Source: Congregibacter brevis (GTDB taxonomy: Bacteria; Pseudomonadota; Gammaproteobacteria; Pseudomonadales; Halieaceae). From it: a DNA stretch of 64,000 bases. The stretch spans positions 1,364,001-1,428,000 of the forward strand of contig NZ_CP136865.1 in the NCBI RefSeq assembly GCF_045689245.1, given 5' to 3'. The position numbers and the translations under genes are program-made. Under the pieces are notes generated by a model. That model searched no databases. It worked only from the letters and a program-made list of their open reading frames with translations, and was not told the DNA's origin. Of the stretch, positions 16,730 to 24,022 are shown in pieces (position 1 is the first letter of the stretch; each line of letters opens with the position of its first letter).

Positions 16730-17932
16730 ATGGGATCTATTAACGTTCGCAAAGAGAAGTTGTACTTTGATTTTCGTTACCGCGGCGTTCGCTGCCGTGA
16801 GCAAACCAACCTCGCTGACAAGCCCGCCAACCGCAAGCGGATGAAAGACATCTTGCAGCGGATCGAGAGCGAGATCGTGCTCGGCTCATTCGACTATGCG
16901 GCGTACTTTCCTGAGTCGCCCAACGCTGCTCGGTTTACCCATCACGATAAGCAAATAGAACAGCGCTCTGCCAAAACGCCAACCTTCAAGGTCTTTGCCG
17001 ACCAGTGGATGGAAGAGGGACGTATTGGTTGGAAACCCTCGTACATCAATACGCTAGAGCACTCCCTCAGCAAACACGTGATACCCGCTTTTGGATCGGT
17101 GCCAGTGAGTGCGATCAGTAAAGAAGACATTCTCGCCTTTCGTAATCAGCTGGCTCGGATTCCCCGCAAAGATGGGTCTGTGGGTCTTTCAGCGGCCCGA
17201 ATCAACACGGTCATGGTGCCACTTCGCCAGATAATGCGAGAGGCCTCTGAGCGGTTTTGCTTCGATAACCCCTATCAGGGTATCAAGCTACTCAAGGTCC
17301 CCCGAACCAAAGTTGAGCCGTTTACGCTGGATGAGGTGAAGGCAGTCCTTGATGGGGTTCGAGAGGACTTTCACCCTTACATGACAGTGCGCTTCTTCAC
17401 GGGCATGCGTACCGGCGAGATTCACGGCCTGAAGTGGAAATACATCGACTTTAAGCAGCGCATGATCCTGGTGCGCGAAAGCTATGTCGCTGGCGCCATG
17501 ACGGACACGAAGACGGAGGAGTCGGCTCGGGACATCCCGATGTCGGACGAGGTCTATGCAGCACTGAAGGCGCAGCACAAGCGCACCGGTAAGCTCGACC
17601 TCGTGTTCTGCAGCAGTTCTGGCGAGCCCTTGTCGATCAATAACGTCTGCAAGCGTGTCTGGTACCCGCTGCTGGCGCTCTTGAAAATCCCAAGGCGTCC
17701 GCCGTATCAAACGCGACACACCGCCGCCACTCTGTGGCTGGCTGCTGGGGAAAACCCGCTTTGGGTGGCCCAGATGTTGGGCCATAGCGACTCGGCGATC
17801 ACCCACAAACGCTATGCCCGCTGGATACCCAATCTGACTCGCCAGGACGGTTCGGCCTTTGCTGCCCTATGGGCCGCGCACAATCAAAGCAACACTGACG
17901 ATGACGCCGCTGAAGAAGGAGTTTCGAAATGA
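16730..17932 (+). CDS. Tyrosine recombinase (phage/island integrase)
   Basis: 400 residues. An N-terminal arm-binding domain of the DUF3596 type (residues 1-65, MGSINVRKEKLYFDFRYRGV) is followed by a core-binding SAM-like domain (about 85-190) and the catalytic domain. Catalytic residues are visible: Arg227 (TGMRTGEIHGLKW), Arg329 (YQTRHTAAT, with Tyr in the usual first His position), His352 (LGHS) and nucleophile Tyr362 (KRYARW). It should integrate and excise the element at tRNA-Met. It overlaps the next gene by 4 bases (ATGA). It is not an integron integrase: the extra IntI patch is absent. Confidence 0.92.
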   Translation: MGSINVRKEKLYFDFRYRGVRCREQTNLADKPANRKRMKDILQRIESEIVLGSFDYAAYFPESPNAARFTHHDKQIEQRSAKTPTFKVFADQWMEEGRIGWKPSYINTLEHSLSKHVIPAFGSVPVSAISKEDILAFRNQLARIPRKDGSVGLSAARINTVMVPLRQIMREASERFCFDNPYQGIKLLKVPRTKVEPFTLDEVKAVLDGVREDFHPYMTVRFFTGMRTGEIHGLKWKYIDFKQRMILVRESYVAGAMTDTKTEESARDIPMSDEVYAALKAQHKRTGKLDLVFCSSSGEPLSINNVCKRVWYPLLALLKIPRRPPYQTRHTAATLWLAAGENPLWVAQMLGHSDSAITHKRYARWIPNLTRQDGSAFAALWAAHNQSNTDDDAAEEGVSK

Positions 17933-18402
17933 GTCATCATATGGATAACGCCTCGCGTTCACGCAAGATTCCCCAGGGCCTTGTTAGTCGCGCATTTCAG
18001 GCGGCTGCCGGCGTGCAGACGGCGATCGAGGAGATTGAAAAGGCCAAGGACGCCTTAGCGAGAGCTCAGCGTGCTGTCAGAGACAGGATGATAGACCGGA
18101 CTCACGCCGAGTCGAACTACAACCGAGAGGTTCGCGCGTTGGCACCGTGGGTATGCCGCTGTTTTCACATCAACCCCGCGACGCGAGAGTTAGTGAATGC
18201 CTTGGGCACCCCCAATGAGCGTGACAACGTGAGTGCCGTGTCGCTGTGGATAGATCGATACATCGCGGAAGTCGGCGCCCGGTCACAGCCGCTCACTGAT
18301 TGTGAGTTATTGGCGTCAATGCGCAATCTCCTGTGCGATTACTTTCCACCGCACATGATGGGTGATCTTGATGACCTGTTTGACGGCATGGAAGAGGAGT
18401 AG
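17929..18402 (+). CDS. Unknown protein co-transcribed with the integrase
   Basis: 157 residues with no family I can name. A coiled-coil-like helix at about 25-60 (AIEEIEKAKDALARAQRAVRD) is followed by a mixed region ending in an acidic tail (LDDLFDGMEEE). It is soluble. The start overlaps the integrase stop by 4 bases, and a further small gene starts 4 bases after its stop, so all three probably come from one transcript. The position suggests an element-encoded accessory factor, but no function is supported. Confidence 0.65.
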   Translation: MSHHMDNASRSRKIPQGLVSRAFQAAAGVQTAIEEIEKAKDALARAQRAVRDRMIDRTHAESNYNREVRALAPWVCRCFHINPATRELVNALGTPNERDNVSAVSLWIDRYIAEVGARSQPLTDCELLASMRNLLCDYFPPHMMGDLDDLFDGMEEE

Positions 18403-18405
18403 GAC

Positions 18406-18651
18406 ATGGAAGAAATGACCTTCTGGGCAATCATGTCGGGAGTCTATGTGGTCGCCTACTATGTCCGCGATCTGAGACGCCTCCATCAGCGTGTTAAACA
18501 ACTCAACCCTCAATGTTCTTGCTGGTCGACTTGGCTTGCTCTCGGGTTGAGTAAGCGATTACTGATCTCGACGGTGAGAAGTAGTGTGCAGTCGATGTGC
18601 GCGTTGGTGGGGGTGTCGATAGCGAGTGGTGATTTTGATGGTGATAGTTGA
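18406..18651 (+). CDS. Small membrane protein, 3' part probably foreign
   Basis: 81 codons, with AGGAGTAGG just upstream of the ATG. The first 36 residues look genuine: one membrane helix (FWAIMSGVYVVAYYV) and a basic coiled stretch (RDLRRLHQRVKQL). The rest (CSCWSTWLALGL onward) is low-complexity and Ser/Val rich. It runs toward the truncated IS6-like remnant, which suggests that the original gene was cut and the tail is read-through. No family is recognised. This is the last gene of the tRNA-Met element before the copper island. Confidence 0.45.
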   Translation: MEEMTFWAIMSGVYVVAYYVRDLRRLHQRVKQLNPQCSCWSTWLALGLSKRLLISTVRSSVQSMCALVGVSIASGDFDGDS

Positions 18652-18710
18652 ACAGAAGAAATTGCGCCGCAATTCACCACATTTATTGACCGGCTGGTTT
18701 TTCGTAGTCG

Positions 18711-19189
18711 AATGCTTTGGGCATGGCGAGGTTGTTGACGTTTTACAGGCTAGGCAAGATAGGGCGGCGGCTAAGCGATTCTTCAAGCGTCTATTGCGCA
18801 ATAATGGGCGTGAACCCAGGAAGATCATGACCGATAAGTTGCGTAGTTATGGGGTCGCTCATCGTGAGTTGATGCCTGAGACAGTCCACAGTACCGAGCA
18901 GTATGAGAATAATCGGGCTGAGCAATCTCAGGGTCTGCCCCGCTTCATGGGCATGAGGCGACTAGAGTGAGAGAGCGGGGTATGCGGCGGTTCAAGTCGA
19001 TGAAGCAGGCCCAGGGGTTTTTGATTAGTTACGCCGCTGAATCCAACTTCTTGCATCTGGGAAGGCACCTAATCAGGGCTAAGCATTATAGAGATCTGAG
19101 AGTTAGTACGTTTTTAGAATGGGGAATGGCCGTTGCGTGAGAATCAAAGCCAGATTACAGGCGTCTCAATTAGTTAACTTGCCAACACG
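18711..19189 (+). mobile_element. IS6-like element, copy A, 5' truncated
   Basis: The transposase remnant (about 18711-19140) begins inside the DDE domain. The first catalytic Asp is missing, while TDKLRSYGVAHRELMP and ENNRAEQS (second Asp, Glu) remain. The frame then breaks near 18955. A short insert of 23 bases (18931-18953, containing CTGCCCCGCTTCATGGGCA) lies where copy C has none. The right end at 19173-19189 (GTTAACTTGCCAACACG) matches the ends of copies B and C. It is oriented like B and C and marks the left edge of the copper island. Confidence 0.8.
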
Positions 19190-19242
19190 CCCCGATGAGA
19201 TTGAAGTTGTTAAAACCTAAAAGAGTAAATCAAGGGAATACG

Positions 19243-20028
19243 CTAAAGAGTCGTCTTAATCAACATCCAAGTGCCCATTGCCACCATCATCAAGCTCTCT
19301 GTCAGCGATACAAGCCCCAGAGGGACATTGCTATTCCCGCCGACACAAGCGCATTTGAGCTCGCGCTTCTCGATGTACACAGCCTTAATGACCGAGACCA
19401 CGCCGATGCCGCCGATGAAGAGCGAAATGGGCGACGATATCCAGACCAAGGACCCAGAGATCATCAATATCCCTGCCAAGGCTTCAGCAAAGGGATAGAT
19501 ATAGCCGTAAGGCACCCAGCGCTGCGCCAGAAGGTCATAGTTTAGGAACATAGTCGAGAAGCTCTCGACATCTTGCAGCTTCTGAATTGCAAGGAAGCAC
19601 ATCGATATAGCAACAAACCACTCGAACGCGCGCAAAGTCAGTAGGTTGTCGAAGGTAAACCAGCTCGTCGCCAGAGCCATAGCGGCCGCGACCGCAAAAA
19701 TCGCGATCACCGGCCGATACGATGTTTCGTTCTCAGATGTCACGCTTCGATCGAAATAACCACGCAGGTCGTCGTAGCCCCCGACACGCTCTCCATCGAT
19801 CCAGGTCTGCGGCGTGGTTTTTACATCATGCTCTTCACGAAAAGCATCGGTCGCTTCGCGCGTAGTCAGATGATGATCGTCCACCACATAACCTTCTCGC
19901 TCAAGCAAGTACTTAGATTTAATCCCGTAGGGGCAGGTATGCTTGTCCATCACCATGCGATAAAGCGTGGCTTTCTTGTGGGAAGCGCCATCCGCAGGCG
20001 TATGATTTTTCTGTTGTGTAGTCGTCAT
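19243..20028 (-). CDS. Glutaredoxin-like/MauE-type fusion membrane protein
   Basis: 261 residues. Residues 22-90 are a glutaredoxin-like domain with the CPYG site in DKHTCPYGIKSKYLLEREGY and a cis-Pro TPQTWIDGERVGGYDDL. Then come four or more membrane helices of the MauE/DoxX-like redox group, with CACVGG near the end. The protein probably carries electrons to or from thiols at the membrane and is often found beside copper or mercury resistance genes. It is divergent from csoR. A promoter with a CsoR-type operator lies upstream (20036-20066), so copper induction is expected. Confidence 0.85.
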   Translation of the reverse strand: MTTTQQKNHTPADGASHKKATLYRMVMDKHTCPYGIKSKYLLEREGYVVDDHHLTTREATDAFREEHDVKTTPQTWIDGERVGGYDDLRGYFDRSVTSENETSYRPVIAIFAVAAAMALATSWFTFDNLLTLRAFEWFVAISMCFLAIQKLQDVESFSTMFLNYDLLAQRWVPYGYIYPFAEALAGILMISGSLVWISSPISLFIGGIGVVSVIKAVYIEKRELKCACVGGNSNVPLGLVSLTESLMMVAMGTWMLIKTTL

Positions 20029-20035
20029 GAATGAT

Positions 20036-20066
20036 ATACTACATACTCCTATAGGGTATATGTCAA
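20036..20066 (-). promoter_or_regulatory. CsoR-type operator/promoter for the glutaredoxin fusion
   Basis: On the minus strand TTGACA (20066-20061) is followed by a 17-base spacer, TATACCCTATAGGAGTA, and a weak -10 TGTAGT (20043-20038). The spacer carries the AT-rich, G/C-centred dyad of CsoR/RcnR-family sites. Transcription would start only a few bases before the ATG at 20028. An alternative -10, TAGTAT, would need a 19-base spacer. The site can also repress csoR itself, which starts at 20071 on the other strand. Confidence 0.65.
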
Positions 20067-20070
20067 GGGT

Positions 20071-20343
20071 ATGAAGTTGGAAAAAGAAGCAACCATCAAA
20101 CGGCTCAATCGGATTGAGGGACAGGTTCGTGGTATTTCTCGCATGATTGAGGAAGAGCGCTACTGCATCGATATCCTGCAGCAGATGCAGGCCATCAAGT
20201 CAGCCTTCGGTAAGGTCGAGGATGCAATCCTCAAAGATCACTCAGCGACCTGTGTCGAGAGCGCGATTGCGTCCGGCGATGCGAAAGAACAGCGCAAAAA
20301 ATTCAGCGAGCTCGTTGAATTGATGGCGAAAGTGAAATCCTGA
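20071..20343 (+). CDS. csoR: CsoR-family copper-sensing repressor
   Basis: 90 residues, all-helical, DUF156 fold. The Cu(I) ligands are Cys32, His57 and Cys61 (RYCIDIL; DHSATC). Their spacing of 25 and 4 equals Cys36-His61-Cys65 of the Mycobacterium tuberculosis CsoR. The opening KLEKEATIKRLNRIEGQVRGISRMIEEERYC is typical. It should release its operators when Cu(I) binds. It is divergent from the glutaredoxin gene and lies upstream of the cus-type operon, with operator copies on both sides (20036-20066 and 20381-20409). FrmR/RcnR relatives lack this exact C-H-C set. Confidence 0.9.
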   Translation: MKLEKEATIKRLNRIEGQVRGISRMIEEERYCIDILQQMQAIKSAFGKVEDAILKDHSATCVESAIASGDAKEQRKKFSELVELMAKVKS

Positions 20344-20380
20344 GCTCACGGGGAATCGACGGCAGAAGGGTTTTTTACTA

Positions 20381-20409
20381 TTGACCTATACTCCCTAGGG
20401 GTATATGTT
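20381..20409 (+). promoter_or_regulatory. CsoR-type operator/promoter for the cus-like operon
   Basis: TTGACC (20381-20386), a 17-base spacer TATACTCCCTAGGGGTA, then a -10 TATGTT (20404-20409). The imperfect dyad TATACTCCCTAGGGGTATAT (20387-20406) fills the spacer, so a bound repressor would block polymerase. It mirrors the divergent site at 20036-20066. The predicted transcript begins about 20416, just before the likely start codon at 20420. Confidence 0.75.
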
Positions 20410-20419
20410 AGACGACGAA

Positions 20420-20848
20420 ATGAGAAACTCAAAGCTGTTCACTGTCGTTCTTGCCGCCGCACTGATGTTGTCCAACATCGCTTGCGCGTGTGTGTCGAGC
20501 GCTGTGGCGAGCGAGAGTAGCAATTCCAGTCAAACCTCCGATCATCACGCGGCAAGCGATAACCCCGCCGCCGGCCTGCAGTGCGCGCACCAGGATTGCG
20601 GTGGATGTGACGAGCTTCAAGACTCGTGCGCAACACCTGATTACACCGTCGTATCGGCTGAGCGCGACATTCGGGTAGCAACGCTCACCGAAATTAACTT
20701 AGATAGCGGTGATCTGGATTTGATTTACACCGGCGTGGACCCGCCTTGGTATCCACGAACCTTCCGGGTCGCCCCTCCTCTCGACAGTGTCGTCGTTGTA
20801 CGTCCGCTTGACACACCGATCAACCGCAAAGATCAGCTGACCGAATAG
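20420..20848 (+). CDS. Exported Cys/His-containing protein of the copper operon
   Basis: 142 residues from the ATG at 20420; an ATG at 20405 lies inside the predicted -10 and is therefore unlikely. A signal peptide (MRNSKLFTVVLAAALMLSNIACAC) is followed by a Ser-rich linker with HH and a Cys cluster (CAHQDCGGCDELQDSC) that could bind Cu(I). The rest is a small domain with no name known to me. It is the first gene behind the CsoR operator and precedes cusC, so a periplasmic copper-binding accessory role is likely. Confidence 0.7.
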   Translation: MRNSKLFTVVLAAALMLSNIACACVSSAVASESSNSSQTSDHHAASDNPAAGLQCAHQDCGGCDELQDSCATPDYTVVSAERDIRVATLTEINLDSGDLDLIYTGVDPPWYPRTFRVAPPLDSVVVVRPLDTPINRKDQLTE

Positions 20849-20930
20849 CCCCTTTCCTCTAGGCGGGTTTGTCCCGCGGTTTGTGCGCTCTGCGCATATG
20901 ACAACTAGCCAACTTGGAAAGGACCGGCTG

Positions 20931-22355
20931 ATGATTTCTCAAAAGATGGATGATGCTCACCCCATTGTCGCGATGTTTCCGCTGCGGAGCCCGACCCTGG
21001 CGCTCCTTGCTGCGCTGTTTCTAAACGGCTGCGCTAGCACGCCGTCGTCTCGATCCGTCGAACCCCGGGCCGTGGCGCCGACAGAAACCCTGTCAGAGCG
21101 CCCGATCATGCGCAAGGAGGAATCAGATTCCGACGCCACCCGTTCCCTGTCGGAGTGGGTGAGCTACGCCCTTGCGAACAACCCCCGTGTTACGGCGGCG
21201 ATTGCCAACTATGAAGCAGCAAACAATGAGATCGATCAGGCGACGGCGCTTCCCGATCCTCGGTTAAATTTTCGCTACTTCATCGACGAGGTAGAGACCC
21301 GCGTGGGGCCACAAAACTTCGCCGTGGGAATTTCGCAGCCCCTGCCGTGGCTTGGCAAACTGCGTTTGCAAGGCGATATCGCCTCGGAAAAAGCCAATGC
21401 CGCTGCAACGCGCGTATCGACTATCCAGAATGATGTCATCGCGGAGGTCGCCCATGCCTGGTATGAGCTCTATTACTTTAATCGCGCCCTCAAGATCATG
21501 GCAGGTAATCGGGATCTCGTGCAGAATTTGGAGCGCGTCGCCAGAACACTTTATCAAACGGGATCAAGCAGCCACGCTGATGTCATCCGCGCCCAGGTGG
21601 AGCTGGGCAAAATTGAAAATGATCTCGCCAGTCTCACGGATCGCGAAGCGCCGTTGCTTGCACGACTCAATGCTGCCTTGAATCGGTCCCCCCAGGCCCC
21701 GATAAAACTGCCCGAAGAGGCGCCCATCGTCGACGTTCCTTTAAACGACCAATCGATCGTATCCCGTGTTATTGGGAACAACCCGGAACTGCGCGCCCTG
21801 TCCTTTGATGTGGCTGCGGCTAAGGCTGCAAGAGAGCGCGCCGACAAAGACTTCTTCCCGGACTTCTCTATTGGCCTCGACTACATTGCTACGGGTGATG
21901 CGCGTTCCCCCGATGTAAAAGACAGCGGCAAGGATCCCATCGCCGCTGTTTTTTCCATGACCCTTCCCCTACAGCGCGGAAAGTACAAAGCGGGTGTTCG
22001 CAGCGCTGAAGCGCGTATCGCCGCACAGAGAGCACAACGTGCTCAGCACATCAATCGATTGGAAGCGGACACGGTGAGTGCGGTTTTTCGCCTGCGCGAC
22101 GCACGCCGGCAAATCGATCTCTATCAGACAACGCTGCTGCCTAAGGCGAATGAATCTCTGGCTGCGACGCAGCGCGCCTATAGCGCGGGATCATCCCCCT
22201 TTGCCGATCTCATCGATGCACAGCGCATGCTGCTGATCTTTGAACTCGCTGAAGCCCGCGCCATTGCTGACCACAACCAAGCCCGCACAACGCTAGAGGA
22301 GCTCATCGGCGAGTCCCTTGCCCCTGCGCCAGCTAATCAAGGAGTCTCGCAATGA
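20931..22355 (+). CDS. cusC: CusC-like outer-membrane efflux lipoprotein
   Basis: The start at 20931 is chosen because AAGGACC lies 7 bases upstream; upstream in-frame ATGs at 20883 and 20898 lack a good site. The signal peptide ends in a lipobox (LFLNGC). Two TolC-type coiled repeats follow (ANNEIDQATALPDPRLNFRYFIDEV; RAQVELGKIENDLASL; AARERADKDFFPDFSIGLDYIATGD). Its 4-base overlap with cusB and the position behind CsoR make it the outer-membrane channel of the copper efflux pump. Confidence 0.88.
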   Translation: MISQKMDDAHPIVAMFPLRSPTLALLAALFLNGCASTPSSRSVEPRAVAPTETLSERPIMRKEESDSDATRSLSEWVSYALANNPRVTAAIANYEAANNEIDQATALPDPRLNFRYFIDEVETRVGPQNFAVGISQPLPWLGKLRLQGDIASEKANAAATRVSTIQNDVIAEVAHAWYELYYFNRALKIMAGNRDLVQNLERVARTLYQTGSSSHADVIRAQVELGKIENDLASLTDREAPLLARLNAALNRSPQAPIKLPEEAPIVDVPLNDQSIVSRVIGNNPELRALSFDVAAAKAARERADKDFFPDFSIGLDYIATGDARSPDVKDSGKDPIAAVFSMTLPLQRGKYKAGVRSAEARIAAQRAQRAQHINRLEADTVSAVFRLRDARRQIDLYQTTLLPKANESLAATQRAYSAGSSPFADLIDAQRMLLIFELAEARAIADHNQARTTLEELIGESLAPAPANQGVSQ

Positions 22356-24022
22356 CTAATCAAACATCGATGAACTCAGTCCTTCGACGCCCGGCCGCGA
22401 TTGCCGTAATAGCCGTTGTTCTGCTTATCGCACTTGCGGCTTTTTGGCCAGATCCCTCTACTGAAAAGACGGAAACACAAGTCGATGAAGCGGCGGCCGG
22501 CGAGTCGATGCCTGGCGACATGCATGCGGGGCACGGGACAATGAATGCCGATGCGCCTGCAGAGCATGAAGGTCATGGCGCGATGGCTATGGATACCCAT
22601 GCGGGCCATGAAAGCCATGGCGCGATGCAGAGCCCGGCCACGCACGCCGGAAGCAGCCATCCACTTGAGCAACAGCCCGCCGAGGTATGGAGCTGCTCCA
22701 TGCACCCCCACATTAAACGTGACGGCCCTGGGCAGTGCCCGATATGTGGCATGGACCTCATCCCGGTGCGGCAAGAACCGTCCGACACGGATGACCAGGA
22801 GCCGCGCCAGATCACGCTATCCACCGCGCAGCGAGCGCGTATGCGCATCGCTACCGTACCGGTCGAGCGGCGCTATCCCACAGCCGAGATCCGACTCGTC
22901 GGCAAAGTTACCTATGACGAAACACGGCTTGCCTACATTACCGCTTGGGTGCCGGGGCGCATTGATGACATGTTGGTTGATTACACCGGGGTTAGGGTGC
23001 GAAAGGGTGATCACATGGTGAAGCTCTACAGCCCTGAGCTGCTCTCCGCGCAAGAAGAACTGCTGCAAGCCATTCGCGGCATGACGGAGCTCTCAAAAAG
23101 TAATGTCGAGTCGTTGCGCCGCTCAGCGGCAGGCACGGTTGACGCCGCGCGCGACAAACTGCGCCTCTGGGGCCTTAGCAGCGAGCAGATCGCGGACATC
23201 GAGCGTAGCGGCAAGACATCGGAACAGGTGACAATCTTTTCGCCTGCGAGCGGCATCGTAATTCATCGCAATGCCCAGGAAGGCATGTATGTCGATACGG
23301 GGACACGTATTTTTACTGTGGCCGACCTCGATGCGGTGTGGGTTCAGCTCGATGCCTATGAGTCAGATCTGCAATGGCTCCGCTATGGGCAGACCGTCAA
23401 CTTCACCACAGAAGCCTATCCAGGCGAGCGATTTGTCGGCGTCGTATCTTTCATCGATCCCGTGCTCAACCCACAAACCCGCACAGTGAATGTTCGGGTC
23501 AATGTCGACAACAAGGATGGCCGTCTCAAGCCAGAAATGTTCGTTCGTGCTGAAGTCTTCGCGCAGCTCGCACGCCATGGGCAGATCTTCGATGAAAGCC
23601 TGATAGGAAAATGGGTGTCACCGATGCACCCAGAGATCATCAAGGATGAACCGGGGCAGTGTGATATCTGCGGTATGGATCTAGTACCGGCGGAATCTCT
23701 GGGCTATGCAAGCGCAGGCAAGAGCCATGAAGGCGCGCCTTTGGTGATACCGGCGACGGCCGCCTTGCTGACCGGCACACGCGCTGTCGTTTATGTCGAG
23801 CAGCCTGGAGCGGACCGCCCCACGTATGTCGGTCGTGAGGTTGTACTAGGACCGAGAGCCGGGGATAGCTACGTCGTTGAAAGCGGGCTATCGGAAGGCG
23901 ATCTGGTCGTTGTATCCGGCAATTTCAAGATCGATAGCGCGCTTCAGATCCAAGCTAAGCCCAGCATGATGAACCCCGAGGGCGGTGGAAGTGGCGGCGG
24001 CCATGACCACGGTAGCCGGTGA
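22352..24022 (+). CDS. cusB: CusB-like adaptor with two heavy-metal-binding motifs
   Basis: 556 residues. A membrane anchor (about 15-32) is followed by a His/Met-rich stretch (about 55-105: DMHAGHGTMNAD, HEGHGAMAMDTHAGHESHG) suited to Cu(I)/Ag(I). A first zinc-ribbon-like metal motif sits at 113-136 (CSMHPHIKRDGPGQCPICGM) and a second near 420-446 (SPMHPEIIKDEPGQCDICGM). In between are the lipoyl/hairpin and beta-barrel parts of a CusB-type adaptor (VPGRIDDMLVDYTGVRVRKGDHMVKLYSPEL). Such extended adaptors occur in marine copper efflux operons. It overlaps both neighbours by 4 bases. Confidence 0.9.
   Translation: MTNQTSMNSVLRRPAAIAVIAVVLLIALAAFWPDPSTEKTETQVDEAAAGESMPGDMHAGHGTMNADAPAEHEGHGAMAMDTHAGHESHGAMQSPATHAGSSHPLEQQPAEVWSCSMHPHIKRDGPGQCPICGMDLIPVRQEPSDTDDQEPRQITLSTAQRARMRIATVPVERRYPTAEIRLVGKVTYDETRLAYITAWVPGRIDDMLVDYTGVRVRKGDHMVKLYSPELLSAQEELLQAIRGMTELSKSNVESLRRSAAGTVDAARDKLRLWGLSSEQIADIERSGKTSEQVTIFSPASGIVIHRNAQEGMYVDTGTRIFTVADLDAVWVQLDAYESDLQWLRYGQTVNFTTEAYPGERFVGVVSFIDPVLNPQTRTVNVRVNVDNKDGRLKPEMFVRAEVFAQLARHGQIFDESLIGKWVSPMHPEIIKDEPGQCDICGMDLVPAESLGYASAGKSHEGAPLVIPATAALLTGTRAVVYVEQPGADRPTYVGREVVLGPRAGDSYVVESGLSEGDLVVVSGNFKIDSALQIQAKPSMMNPEGGGSGGGHDHGSR

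Noticed and set aside
16730..17932. Integrase as the integron IntI for the cassette array
   Set aside because: It is 24 kb away, has a DUF3596-type arm domain and a tRNA attachment site, and lacks the IntI-specific patch.
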